Positions 1 through 8,810 of a DNA stretch of 62,392 bases are shown piece after piece; position 1 is the stretch's first letter; each line of letters begins with the position of its first letter. The notes below the pieces were generated by a model. That model was not told the origin of the DNA, ran no database searches, and saw nothing but the letters and a program-made list of their open reading frames with translations. The DNA is from Pseudomonas guariconensis (GTDB taxonomy: Bacteria > Pseudomonadota > Gammaproteobacteria > Pseudomonadales > Pseudomonadaceae). The position numbers and the translations under genes are program-made. The stretch covers positions 1 to 62,392 of the forward strand of contig NZ_JADLJL010000029.1 in NCBI RefSeq assembly GCF_015680235.1, written 5' to 3'.

Positions 1-68
1 CCCTCGCTCCGGCATTACTCCCGGTGGCAAGCGGCGAAGGGCCATCCATGGCCCTGCGCCGCTTGCCG

Positions 69-141
69 GGCACCCACCTCCGTAACGCCTCCGCTCGGCC
101 TCCTGACGTCGCGTTTGGCGGCGCCTGGACTATCGCGCATC
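69..141 (+). repeat. Left arm of a 73-bp imperfect inverted repeat spanning the window
   Basis: This stretch recurs in inverted orientation at 62304-62376 with about 7 mismatches in 73 bases. The core CTCGGCCTCCTGACGTCGCG is identical in both arms. It lies in non-coding DNA downstream of ilvA. No transposase lies next to either arm, so it is more likely a member of a dispersed Pseudomonas repeat family than the end of one transposon. The rest of 1-236 contains no gene I can support. Confidence 0.75.
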
Positions 142-157
142 GCAAGCGAAAGCAAAA

Positions 158-222
158 GCAAAGGCCAGTCGGTTAATTTTGGGCCATCTCATTGGGGCTG
201 CCATGCAGCCCATCGCGGGACA
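158..222 (+). repeat. Interspersed repeat with REP-like end, also at 62102-62164
   Basis: The segment starting GCAAAGGCC and ending CATCGCGGGACA is repeated in the same orientation near the right end of the window, with several substitutions and small indels. Within it, 195-201 and 205-211 form a 7-bp GC-rich hairpin with a 3-base loop. That hairpin could mark the 3' end of the ilvA transcript, but no T-run follows it. It is probably a dispersed repeat ending in a REP core. Confidence 0.6.
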
Positions 223-236
223 AACTTGCCCGACAC

Positions 237-1796
237 CTAGCCCAGGAACAACCGATAAGCCGGGTTCTCGGTCTCGTCCCAATAGCGATAGCCCATCTCA
301 TCTAAGTTCTGGGGCAACCCGGCGAGCTCCTCGCCTGGAACCTCCAGCGCCGCGAACACCCGCGCCTCCGCCGCGCCATGGTTGCGGTAATGGAACAAGC
401 TGATGTTCCACCGCTTGCCCAGCCGTTCGAGAAAGCCCAGCAGCGCCCCCGGCCGTTCGGGGAATTCGAATCGCAGCACCCGCTCCTGCGCCCCAGGTGC
501 GGCATGCCCGCCCACCGTGTGCCGTACATGCAGCTTGGCCAGCTCGTTGTCGGTCAGGTCTAGCACGTTGTAGCCCTGCTCGCGCAGGCTGGCCAGCAGC
601 GCCTGGCGCGGGTCGTGCTGTGGGTGGGTTTGCACGCCGACGAACAGCCGTGCCTCCTTGCCGGGGTAGTAGCGGTAGTTGAACTCAGTGATCTGGCGCT
701 TGCCCAGGGCCTGGCAGAAGGCCCGAAAGCTGCCAGGGCGCTCCGGGATGGTCACGGCGATGATCGCCTCGCGCTGCTCGCCCAGCTCGGCACGCTCGGC
801 CACATGACGCAGGCGGTCGAAGTTGACGTTGGCGCCGGAATCGATCGCCACCAGCGTCTGCCCGCTGATCCCTTCGCGGGCCACGTACTTCTTGATGCCA
901 GCTACGGCCAGGGCGCCGGACGGCTCGGTGATCGAGCGGGTATCGTCGTAGATGTCCTTGATCGCGGCGCACAGCTCGTCACTGCTGACCGTCACCACTT
1001 CGTCGACGAAATGGCGGCACAGCTCGAAGCAATGGGCACCGACCTGGGCCACCGCGACGCCATCGGCGAAGGTCCCCACCTGCGGCAGGATCACCCGCTC
1101 GCCGGCGGCCAGGGCCGCTTGCAGGCAGTTGGAGTCCTCCGGCTCGACACCGATCACCTTGACCTCGGGACGCAAGTACTTGACATAGGCGGCGATTCCG
1201 GCGACCAACCCACCCCCGCCGACCGGGACGAAGATCGCATCCAGCGCGCCCGGGCGCTGGCGCAGGATCTCCATCGCCACCGTACCCTGGCCGGCGATCA
1301 CGTCCGGGTCGTCGAACGGCGGCACGAAGGTCGCCCCCTCGCTGTCCGCCAGTCGCAGGGCGTGAGCCAGGGCATGGGGGAAGCTTTCGCCATGCAGCAC
1401 CACATGGCCACCTCGAGAGCGTACGCCCTGGACCTTGAGCTCCGGCGTGGTGGTAGGCATGACGATGGTGGCGCGCATCCCCAGGTGCGATGCGGCCATC
1501 GCCACCCCCTGGGCATGGTTGCCCGCCGATGCAGTGATCACCCCTCGCGCCCGTTGCGCCGGGGTCAGCCGCGACAGCCGGGTGTAGGCGCCACGGATCT
1601 TGAAGGAGAAGGTCGGCTGCAGGTCTTCACGCTTGAGCAGCACCTGGTTGCCAAGGGCAGCCGACAGCGCCGGTGCCGGTTGCAGGGGTGTCTCGATGGC
1701 CAGGTCGTACACCGGGGCACTGAGAATGCGGCGAACCTGTTCCGACAGCAATTGCTGGGGCGAGGTCGTACGAGGGTTGACGCTGAGGCTGGTCAT
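237..1796 (-). CDS. ilvA: Threonine dehydratase, biosynthetic type (IlvA)
   Basis: PLP-dependent deaminase that converts threonine to 2-oxobutyrate, the first step towards isoleucine; cytoplasmic. The 519 residues match the long biosynthetic type. The N-terminal catalytic domain has the PLP lysine K66 in PTFSFKIRGAY, the SAGNHAQG loop (90-97) and a GGGG phosphate-binding loop near 192. Two ACT-like regulatory domains fill roughly the last 180 residues, so isoleucine feedback inhibition is expected. The ATG at 1796 has a good Shine-Dalgarno (CCAGGAG) six bases upstream. An isoleucine-rich leader peptide and terminator lie directly upstream. P. putida strains carry more than one ilvA-like gene, so this may be a paralogue rather than the sole enzyme. 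Confidence 0.95.
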   Translation of the reverse strand: MTSLSVNPRTTSPQQLLSEQVRRILSAPVYDLAIETPLQPAPALSAALGNQVLLKREDLQPTFSFKIRGAYTRLSRLTPAQRARGVITASAGNHAQGVAMAASHLGMRATIVMPTTTPELKVQGVRSRGGHVVLHGESFPHALAHALRLADSEGATFVPPFDDPDVIAGQGTVAMEILRQRPGALDAIFVPVGGGGLVAGIAAYVKYLRPEVKVIGVEPEDSNCLQAALAAGERVILPQVGTFADGVAVAQVGAHCFELCRHFVDEVVTVSSDELCAAIKDIYDDTRSITEPSGALAVAGIKKYVAREGISGQTLVAIDSGANVNFDRLRHVAERAELGEQREAIIAVTIPERPGSFRAFCQALGKRQITEFNYRYYPGKEARLFVGVQTHPQHDPRQALLASLREQGYNVLDLTDNELAKLHVRHTVGGHAAPGAQERVLRFEFPERPGALLGFLERLGKRWNISLFHYRNHGAAEARVFAALEVPGEELAGLPQNLDEMGYRYWDETENPAYRLFLG

Positions 1797-1802
1797 CGAT
1801 GA

Positions 1803-1829
1803 CTCCTGGTGATTTCAAGTACCCAGGAG
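1803..1829 (-). promoter_or_regulatory. Stem able to cover the ilvA ribosome-binding site
   Basis: On the minus strand CTCCTGG (complement of 1823-1829) and CCAGGAG (complement of 1803-1809) are perfectly complementary across a 13-base loop. The 3' arm is the ilvA Shine-Dalgarno. This hairpin lies after the attenuator and could limit ilvA translation. Its effect is inferred from sequence only. Confidence 0.5.
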
Positions 1830-1835
1830 CCGGAA

Positions 1836-1862
1836 AGAAAAAACCCGCCTCCAGGGCGGGTT
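1836..1862 (-). terminator. Intrinsic terminator/attenuator in the ilvA leader
   Basis: AACCCGCC (minus strand, complement of 1855-1862) pairs with GGCGGGTT (complement of 1842-1849) around a 5-base loop and is followed by a run of six T (complement of 1838-1843). It sits between the leader-peptide stop codon and ilvA, the normal place for an attenuator. The antiterminator partner was not worked out. Confidence 0.8.
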
Positions 1863-1877
1863 CGGTGCACGTACGCG

Positions 1878-1943
1878 CTAGCCCGCCAAACGAATAATGG
1901 CGGTAATAATGCTGATGGCGCGACGCTGCGGGAATCTGTTCAT
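1878..1943 (-). CDS. ilvA leader peptide, isoleucine-rich
   Basis: A 21-codon reading frame, too short for ordinary gene callers, that contains AISIITAII. Five of nine residues there are isoleucine, the end product of the pathway of the next gene. The stop codon is 16 bases before the attenuator hairpin. This is the classic layout of ribosome-mediated attenuation: low charged Ile-tRNA stalls the ribosome in the Ile run and prevents the terminator from forming. There is no good Shine-Dalgarno. The predicted promoter puts the transcript start only a few bases before the ATG, so translation may be leaderless. Confidence 0.8.
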   Translation of the reverse strand: MNRFPQRRAISIITAIIRLAG

Positions 1944-1953
1944 GGGCAGGGAA

Positions 1954-1981
1954 CTTATCCCGGCACCGGGCGCCACGTCAA
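1954..1981 (-). promoter_or_regulatory. Predicted sigma-70 promoter of the ilvA leader
   Basis: Minus-strand TTGACG (complement of 1976-1981) and GATAAG (complement of 1954-1959) are separated by 16 bases. The -35 box overlaps the stop codon of the upstream efflux gene. The predicted start near 1947 gives a 5' leader of only about 3-5 bases before the leader-peptide ATG. Confidence 0.5.
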
Positions 1982-2424
1982 CACCCCTGCGAACTTTCCC
2001 GGGCCTCCTGAGCGGAGAGCGGCACGTCGAACACCTTGTCGAAGCCCCACTGGAACACGAAGGCATAGACGAAGAAGAACAGGAACAACGCCAGGTTGGT
2101 GAGCAAGGCCGCCCACAGGCTGATGTCCATCCAATACGCCACCAGCGGCAACAGGATCAGCACCAACCCGCCCTCGAAGCCCAACGCATGCAGCAGGCGG
2201 CGCAGGAAGGTGCGGCTGCGCTTGTCCTGGCGCGCCTCCCAACGTTCGAACACCCAGTTGTAGCCCATGTTCCAGCTCATGGCGATGGCCGACATGAGGA
2301 TCGACAGCACCGTCGAATGGGCCATGCCGGCATCGAACATCAACGACAGCGCGGGTGCTACGCAAGCCACGGCGATGATTTCGTAGAGGATGGCCTGGAC
2401 GACCTTGCGTGCCTTGCCTTGCAT
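1978..2424 (-). CDS. PACE-family multidrug/biocide efflux transporter
   Basis: A 148-residue inner-membrane protein with four hydrophobic segments arranged as two tandem BTP-type repeats. In the second repeat the family-typical string ALGFEGGLVLILLPLVAYW is clear. The first helix carries a glutamate at position 15, equivalent to the functionally required acidic residue of Acinetobacter AceI. The PACE family exports chlorhexidine, acriflavine and, in some members, short diamines; the substrate here is unknown. The ATG at 2424 has AAGGAG upstream. It ends 34 bases before the ilvA leader, so read-through into ilvA is possible. Confidence 0.88.
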   Translation of the reverse strand: MQGKARKVVQAILYEIIAVACVAPALSLMFDAGMAHSTVLSILMSAIAMSWNMGYNWVFERWEARQDKRSRTFLRRLLHALGFEGGLVLILLPLVAYWMDISLWAALLTNLALFLFFFVYAFVFQWGFDKVFDVPLSAQEARESSQGC

Positions 2425-2733
2425 AGGGCAGCTCCTTGCTGATGAGGCCTACAAAGTTACAAGCAGAAGGCTACAAGTAAAAGCTAGTAATACATCTTGC
2501 GGAGAAAACGGAACAAAAGTACTAGAATAACCGATTCAGCAATTGATCACCCTTCCCTGGCATTCCGTGTCTCGTGGCCGATACGTGCCCTCTCCCGGAT
2601 GCTCTGTCTGCCGCGCTCCGAACGTCTCGCGCCGGCGCGTGTCGATATTGGACAACACCACATTTGACTGCTTGTCTATGACGTGCTGCAGCGCGCGTCA
2701 CTTCGTCCAGGGAATAGAACGGAGGATTCAAAC
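2425..2733. other. Intergenic region upstream of the wecB/nfr operon
   Basis: These 309 bases separate divergent genes and must hold promoters for both. GGAGG lies 9 bases before the wecB-remnant ATG. I see no clear -35/-10 pair, sigma-54 site or hairpin with a T-run, and no short gene I can support. Confidence 0.4.
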
Positions 2734-3646
2734 CATGGCACATACCGTCATGATGGTATTCGGTACCCGCCCTGAAGCGATCAAGATGGCCCCCTTGGCC
2801 CGCGTACTGCGCCAATGGCCAGATATCGATCTGCACATCTGCTCCACCGGCCAGCACCGGGAAATGCTCGAGCAAGTCCTGACCGCCTTCGGCCTTGGCG
2901 TCGACCAGGACCTCAGGTGATGACCCACAGCCAGACCCTCAACGGCCTGTCCCGCGACCTGCTGGACAAGCTCGACAAAGCCTATGAACAGGTCAAGCCG
3001 CAGATCGTCCTGGTCCATGGCGACACCACCACCAGCTCCATCGCCGCCCTCGCCGCCTTCCACCGCCAGATCCCCATCGGCCACGTCGAGGCAGGCCTGC
3101 GCACCGGCAACCTCCGCCAACCCTGGCCGGAAGAAGCCAACCGCCGCCTGACCGGCGTGCTGGCCGACCTGCACTTCACGCCCACCCGCGACTCGGACGC
3201 CAACCTGATCCGCGAAGGCGTGCATCCCGACCAGATCGAAGTCACCGGTAACACGGTGATCGATGCCCTGTTGTGGATGCGCGACCACCTGGCCGCGCAA
3301 AACTGGCAACCCGCCGCCGATTCGCCGCTGATGAATCGGGCCGATGTGATCCTTACCGACTCCGGCGGCGTGCAGGAGGAAGCCCCGGCGCCTGGGCAAG
3401 CCGGTGCTAGTGCTGCGCAAGGTCACCGAGCGGCCGGCGGTGCTCAAGGGCGGCACGGTCAAGCTGGTGGGCACCGATACCGAGCAGATCGTCGCACAGA
3501 CCAGCCTGCTGCTCGACGACCCCGAGGCCTATACACGCATGGCCCGGGTTTACACCCCCTTCGGTGACGGTCACGCCAGCGAGCGTATCGCCGAGCGCCT
3601 GAGCCGCTGGTTCGAAGAGCAAGCCGCCGGACGGGAAGACGCATGA
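2734..3646 (+). pseudogene. wecB: Decayed UDP-GlcNAc 2-epimerase (wecB)
   Basis: Intact WecB (about 375 residues) makes UDP-ManNAc from UDP-GlcNAc. Here the N-terminal Rossmann part (VFGTRPEAIKMAPL) runs to about 2917 and stops after DQDLR. The protein continues in another frame (VMTHSQTL...), as if one base were lost near 2917. It then jumps from the GNTVIDALLW region straight to LMNRADVILTDSGGVQEEAP, missing about 70 residues that in E. coli WecB include the GHRRE region and catalytic histidine. A single extra base near 3390 shifts the frame back, giving the normal C-terminal part (RKVTERP...GTDTEQIV). Even if both single-base shifts were sequencing errors, the internal deletion would destroy activity. 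It overlaps nfrB by four bases, so it is the former first gene of the operon. Confidence 0.9.
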
Positions 3647-5817
3647 GCCTGGCCTTCGTCGACTTCCTCGTCTATGTGCTGTTCGGCCTGAAGCTGCTGG
3701 CCATCGCCCTGGCCAGCCTGATGTTCCTGCTGGGCCTGGACGACCTGTTCATCGACATCTGCTATTGGGGCCGCAAGCTGATCCGGCGTTTTCGCATCTA
3801 CGACCGCTTCGAGCCGGCCGACGAGAAACGTCTGTTCGAAGTGCCGGAAAAACCTCTGGCGATCATGGTCCCGGCCTGGAACGAAGTGGGCGTGGTCGGC
3901 GAGATGGCCCGCCTGGCCGCCTCGACCATCGACTACGAGAACTACCAGATCTTCGTCGGCACCTACCCCAACGACCCGCAGACCCAGGCCGACGTCGATG
4001 CCGTGTGCCTGCACTACCCCAACGTGCACAAGGTGGTCTGCGCGCGCCCCGGCCCGACCAGCAAGGCCGACTGCCTGAATAACATCATCGACGCGATCCT
4101 GCGCTTCCAGCAGGACGCGCGCATCGAGTTCGCCGGTTTCATCCTGCACGATGCCGAAGACGTGATCTCGCCCATGGAACTGCGCCTGTTCAACTATCTG
4201 CTGCCGAACAAGGACATGATCCAGATACCGGTCTACCCCTACGCACCGGAATGGAAAGGCTTCACCGCCGGGCACTATGTCGACGAGTTCGCCGAGAACC
4301 ACGGCAAGGACGTGATCGTGCGCGAGGCGCTGACCGGCCAGGTGCCCAGCGCCGGAGTGGGCACCTGCTTTAGCCGCCGCGCCATCAGCGCCCTGCTCGA
4401 GGATGGCGACGGTATCGCCTTCGACGTACAGAGCCTGACCGAAGATTACGACATCGGTTTCCGCCTCAAGCAAAAGGGCATGAAGTGCATCTTCGCCCGG
4501 TACTCCATCACCGACCCAGCCCTGGCCCTCAAGCAGGAATGGCGCTGGGGCATGAGCCGGCGGTTCTCCCAGGTGATCTGCGTGCGTGAGCACTTCCCGC
4601 GCGACTGGCAACACGCCATTCGCCAGAAGTCGCGATGGATCGTCGGCATCGTGTTCCAGGGCACCAGCAACTTGGGCTGGAGCCGCAAGGGCGCACTCAA
4701 CTACTTTCTCTGGCGCGACCGCCGCGGGCTGTTCGCCTACCTGCTGAGCTTTTTGGTCAACCTGTTGCTGCTGGTATTGCTGGCCATCTGGCTGGTGACC
4801 GCTATCGCCCCTGAGTCGTGGCGTTTCATGTCGATCCTGGGCGACAGCCAGCTGCTGTCCACCTTGCTCTGGCTCAACGGCCTGCTACTGATCAACCGCC
4901 TGTTCCAGCGCGGCTGGTTCGTCACCCGCTACTACGGCATCGGCGAAGGGCTGTTGTCGGCCCCGCGCATGATGTGGAGCAATTTCGTCAACTTCTTCGC
5001 CAACCTGCGGGCCCTGCGCCAAGTCATGGAAATGGGCGATTCGCGGCGCGTGGCCTGGGACAAGACCACCCACGAGTTCCCCGCCATCGCCTCGCCCGCT
5101 CGCACGCCCCTGGGCCAGCGCCTGGTGGCCAAGGGGCTGATCACCGACGAGCAGTTGCAACAGGCGATTACCAGCCCAGTGCGTCGGCGCCTGGGGCGCG
5201 AACTGCTGTTGCGCGGCTGGCTCACCAGCGAGCAACTGGTCGAAGCCCTGGCCGAGCAGTTGGACATGCCCTGGTCGCCACTGAACCCGTTCAAGGTCTC
5301 GCCGCAACTGATCGCTCAGTTGCCCCGCCGCCTGGCCACCCACTACGGCGTGCTGCCGGTGGCCGAAGAAGGCGATACCCTGGTGCTGGCCAGTGAAAGC
5401 CCGGTCAGCCAGGTCTCGCTAGGAGTCATCAGCCGCCAGCTCAAGCGCCCGGTCAGCAATCGCCTGGCCCCTCAGGGCCGGGTCGCCCTTGGCCTGCACC
5501 ACCACTACCCCAGCCCCTGGCAGAAGGAAGAAACCCGGCAGATGCTCGCCGTGCTGGAGCGTAACCAGGACGATGCCGCACTGCTGGAGCGGGTATGCGT
5601 GCACCTGGTGATGCTCGGCGCCCTGTTGCAGGTACGCGGCATGGTGCCGGTGACCCTGTTCAACCAGGCGCTGATCGACTTCGACCCTGAGCACATGACC
5701 CTGGGTGAGCACCTGGTCGCCCGCGGCATCATCACCGAGGACGTGCTGCAGCAAGCCCTCGCCGAACAGGCCAGCGAGCAGCAGGCCGCCTATGACCTGA
5801 CCCGGGAGGTGGCATGA
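3643..5817 (+). CDS. nfrB: NfrB-like inner-membrane glycosyltransferase with MshEN-type domain
   Basis: A 724-residue processive-type family-2 glycosyltransferase, homologous in layout to E. coli NfrB. An N-terminal membrane helix lies at about 10-32. The GT2 domain (about 70-340) contains HDAED (169-173), TED (266-268) and QKSRW (328-332), matching the metal-binding, base and acceptor motifs of cellulose synthase-like enzymes. Two further helices are near 364-388 and 403-420. The C-terminal third carries MshEN-type motifs: LGQRLVAKGLITDEQL (about 490-505), RLGRELLLRGWLTSEQLVEA (516-535), and a further LGEHLVARGIITEDVLQQAL near 688. In E. coli this domain binds c-di-GMP and switches on a ManNAc-based glycan. 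It overlaps wecB and nfrA by four bases each, indicating translational coupling. Confidence 0.88.
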   Translation: MSLAFVDFLVYVLFGLKLLAIALASLMFLLGLDDLFIDICYWGRKLIRRFRIYDRFEPADEKRLFEVPEKPLAIMVPAWNEVGVVGEMARLAASTIDYENYQIFVGTYPNDPQTQADVDAVCLHYPNVHKVVCARPGPTSKADCLNNIIDAILRFQQDARIEFAGFILHDAEDVISPMELRLFNYLLPNKDMIQIPVYPYAPEWKGFTAGHYVDEFAENHGKDVIVREALTGQVPSAGVGTCFSRRAISALLEDGDGIAFDVQSLTEDYDIGFRLKQKGMKCIFARYSITDPALALKQEWRWGMSRRFSQVICVREHFPRDWQHAIRQKSRWIVGIVFQGTSNLGWSRKGALNYFLWRDRRGLFAYLLSFLVNLLLLVLLAIWLVTAIAPESWRFMSILGDSQLLSTLLWLNGLLLINRLFQRGWFVTRYYGIGEGLLSAPRMMWSNFVNFFANLRALRQVMEMGDSRRVAWDKTTHEFPAIASPARTPLGQRLVAKGLITDEQLQQAITSPVRRRLGRELLLRGWLTSEQLVEALAEQLDMPWSPLNPFKVSPQLIAQLPRRLATHYGVLPVAEEGDTLVLASESPVSQVSLGVISRQLKRPVSNRLAPQGRVALGLHHHYPSPWQKEETRQMLAVLERNQDDAALLERVCVHLVMLGALLQVRGMVPVTLFNQALIDFDPEHMTLGEHLVARGIITEDVLQQALAEQASEQQAAYDLTREVA

Positions 5818-8810
5818 AGCCCCGTCTTTCCCTGACCCTCACCGGCCTGTTGCTGTGCACCACCTCCCTGCCCACGCTGGCAGCGCCGATGAGCGACTTC
5901 CAGCGCTTTCGCAGCTTCCCGTTCATGGAGCGCAGCTACCGCGAAGCGCAGCGCGACAACTGGCAGGAGGTCGAACGCCTGACCCGCCACGTGCTGGAGC
6001 GGGTGCCCAACAACGACGAGGCCCGCGCCCTCCTGGTACAGGCCCTCACGCACCAGCGGCGCTACCAGGAAGCCGAGACACTGGCCGAACAGCTCGAAGA
6101 TACGCCCGAGCATGCCGATGCCCTACTCGAGCTGCGCTTGAACTGGATCGAACAGGACTTGCCGCCTGCCGACCAGGTCGACGGTTGGATTGCCCACAGT
6201 GCCGGCAATCACCGGGTGCGCCTGCGGCAGGCCTATAGCCTTGGCCTGGCCAAGTCGCAGGGAGCGGCCCGTGCACTGGACTGGCTCAACCACCAGCCCC
6301 CCGGCGATGACGGCATGGTCCTGCGCCTGACCCGCGCCAATTTCGCCGAGCAGTTGCGCAACTGGAGCGAAACCATCGCCCAGCTGGAGCCTTTGGCCGA
6401 ACAAGGCACGCTGCCCGCCGAGGACTGGCAACGCCTGGCCAACGCCTATGTGCACCAAATCGACGAACAAGGTCTGCAGAAGCTGTTGCCCAGCGCGCCG
6501 TCCGAGAAGGCAGCCAACCAGGCGCGCCTGGCCATGGCCAACCGTGCCATCGCCGTCGGACACAACCAGCAGGCGCAACGCTGGCTACAAACCCTGCCGA
6601 CCGAGCAGCTGCAACAGCCCGAACAACGCCAGCAGTTGTGGGCGCTGGCCCGTGAAGGGGACGACGCCGCCTTGGTGCGCAAACTCAGCAATGAGCTGCA
6701 GCGGCCCTGCCTGGAAACCGTCGACTGGCTTTCCCGTCACGACCCGCAACAGGCCCGCGAACAGTTCGCAGGCTGCACTGCCAGCGCCGACCCACGCGCC
6801 CATGCGGTGCTCAAGCAGCGCCTGTATGGCGACCCGCCTGCGCCGCCCCAGCCACGCACCGCCGCGCAATGGGAACAGCGCTACCGCCAGACCGGCGACC
6901 TGGCCGCCCTCGAGCAGGCCAGCTACCTGTTGCTCGAACAAGGCCACCCGGACCGAGCCCGGCAATTGCTGATACCCGCCTATGACCGCCGCCATGGCCG
7001 CCTGACCCCAAACCTGCTGCAACGCCTGGGCAACCTCTACGCCCGCAGCGACGCGCCCTTGGACACCCAGCGCATGCTCGGCCTGGTGCCCCGAGTCGAT
7101 GCCGGCACCCGTGCCCAATTGCTGGGCCGCCTGGCCGAGGCTGGCCAATGCGATGCCGTGCGCCAGGCCGTGCCGGCACCCACCGAAGCCGGCCAGTACC
7201 GCGCCCTGGGGCGCTGCGCCATGCCAGACCAGCCCGGGCAGGCGGTGGTCTACTACCAGGCCGCCGAACGCCTGGGCGACCAGGGCAACCGCCTGCCGCT
7301 GGCCTATGTCCTGGAGGCCGGCGGCGATTCCGAGGCCGCCGCGCCGATCTGGCGCAGCCTCCCCGCCGACGCCTGGAACGACAACGCGCGGATGACTGCA
7401 GCGCAGGGCGCGCTCAACGCTGGCGATGCCGATGCAGCCCGTGGCTATTGGGACGCAGCGGCCCACCAGAGCGCCGACGACTGGGCCCTGGGCGCCGCCA
7501 TCGCCCGGCGTCAGGGCAACCCTGCCGAGGCCCTGGCGTTCCAGCGTCAGGCCCTGGCCCGTGCCCCCCGCGCCGAGCACTACTACGCGGCGGCCAACAC
7601 CGCACAGCAGGCCGGCGACAGCGCCCAGGCCATGGCCTGGCTGGCCGAGGCCGTACGACTGGCCCCCGAGCAGCCACGCTACCGCGCCGACTATGGCATG
7701 CGCCTGGCGGGCTCGACCGACAAGCAGCAACGCCTGGCCGCCATCCCCTACCTGGAGCGGGTCACCCGCGACTTCCCCGAGGACTACCGTCTGGGCGAGA
7801 CCCTGGCGCTGCGCTACGACGAAGCCGAGGACAGCGCCGCGGCACGCCGTGAGCTGCGCCGGGTCATCGACGTGGAACAGGTCCTGGTGGACGGTGACGA
7901 CGAATACGGCAGCCTCGAGGCCCGCAAGTACCGCCAGCGCCGCGCCCATGAAACGCTTTCGCGGCGCGACACGATCACCCTGGCCAGCACCTGGTCGCCC
8001 GCCGGCACCTCGACCAACGACAAGTTCCTCGAAAACGGGGCGCGCAGCACCGAACGACGGGCTCGCTCGCAGAACGTACAGATCGCCATGTGGGACCATG
8101 CCCTGGGCGAAGAGCCCAGCCGCAACGGCAGCACCCTTTCGGTCTATGGCCGTGTGCTGTTCGGCGGCCAGAGCCGCACCGACTACGCCCAGAGCCTGGG
8201 CACCGGGGTCGGGCTGCGCTACAAGCCGTTCGGCCTGGCCAACCTCAACCTGTATGCCGAGCTCTATCACCAGCGCCAGGTCGACAGCGACCACTACAAC
8301 GGGCTGAGCCTGGGCGAGCTGCTCAGCCCGGCCAAGGTGGGCGGCAACTGGGGCGACCTGCGCCACCATGCCGAATCGAGCAATGACCTGCTGCTGCGCG
8401 CCACCGCCTCGTTCCTCGACCAAGGCGACTGGCGCAACGACTGGCGGGTGGACGAGGACCAATGGAACGAGCGCTTCCTCTACCTGGATGCCGCCTGGTG
8501 GACCCGCGCCGGCGACCATGCGTGGTTGTCGCGCTACCAGCAAGGTCACGCCTGGAAGCTGCCCGGCAACTCGCCACAAACCGTCATGCCCTATGGTTTC
8601 CTCGAGTTCGCCAGCCAGGACCCGAGCAACGACTGGCGCCAGGACCTGCGCACAGGCGTGGGCGTGCGCTGGCAGTGGTGGTTCGATGACGACCGTTACA
8701 ACGCCTACCGCGGTTCGCTGAAAGTACGTGCCGAATACCAGCAGTCGCTGGGCGGCAATCTCTACGAGCGCGCCAATGGCGTGCTGCTGGGTGTGGAGTT
8801 GACCTTCTGA
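5814..8810 (+). CDS. nfrA: NfrA-like outer-membrane TPR/barrel protein (phage N4 adsorption protein A family)
   Basis: 998 residues. It has a Sec signal peptide (about 1-24, ending LPTLAA), then roughly 600 residues of helical TPR-like repeats, then a C-terminal 250-300 residue beta-strand-rich region. The final residues, GVLLGVELTF, have the terminal aromatic typical of outer-membrane barrels. The domain order matches E. coli NfrA, the outer-membrane partner of NfrB, which exports the NGR glycan and serves as phage N4 receptor. By analogy with BcsC and PgaA, the TPR part probably guides the polymer through the periplasm. It overlaps nfrB by four bases, and the next gene by one. Confidence 0.85.
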   Translation: MKPRLSLTLTGLLLCTTSLPTLAAPMSDFQRFRSFPFMERSYREAQRDNWQEVERLTRHVLERVPNNDEARALLVQALTHQRRYQEAETLAEQLEDTPEHADALLELRLNWIEQDLPPADQVDGWIAHSAGNHRVRLRQAYSLGLAKSQGAARALDWLNHQPPGDDGMVLRLTRANFAEQLRNWSETIAQLEPLAEQGTLPAEDWQRLANAYVHQIDEQGLQKLLPSAPSEKAANQARLAMANRAIAVGHNQQAQRWLQTLPTEQLQQPEQRQQLWALAREGDDAALVRKLSNELQRPCLETVDWLSRHDPQQAREQFAGCTASADPRAHAVLKQRLYGDPPAPPQPRTAAQWEQRYRQTGDLAALEQASYLLLEQGHPDRARQLLIPAYDRRHGRLTPNLLQRLGNLYARSDAPLDTQRMLGLVPRVDAGTRAQLLGRLAEAGQCDAVRQAVPAPTEAGQYRALGRCAMPDQPGQAVVYYQAAERLGDQGNRLPLAYVLEAGGDSEAAAPIWRSLPADAWNDNARMTAAQGALNAGDADAARGYWDAAAHQSADDWALGAAIARRQGNPAEALAFQRQALARAPRAEHYYAAANTAQQAGDSAQAMAWLAEAVRLAPEQPRYRADYGMRLAGSTDKQQRLAAIPYLERVTRDFPEDYRLGETLALRYDEAEDSAAARRELRRVIDVEQVLVDGDDEYGSLEARKYRQRRAHETLSRRDTITLASTWSPAGTSTNDKFLENGARSTERRARSQNVQIAMWDHALGEEPSRNGSTLSVYGRVLFGGQSRTDYAQSLGTGVGLRYKPFGLANLNLYAELYHQRQVDSDHYNGLSLGELLSPAKVGGNWGDLRHHAESSNDLLLRATASFLDQGDWRNDWRVDEDQWNERFLYLDAAWWTRAGDHAWLSRYQQGHAWKLPGNSPQTVMPYGFLEFASQDPSNDWRQDLRTGVGVRWQWWFDDDRYNAYRGSLKVRAEYQQSLGGNLYERANGVLLGVELTF

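Noticed and set aside
2734..3646. Programmed frameshifting in wecB
   Set aside because: There is no slippery sequence with downstream structure at the shift points, and the missing catalytic block means the product would be inactive even after frameshifting.
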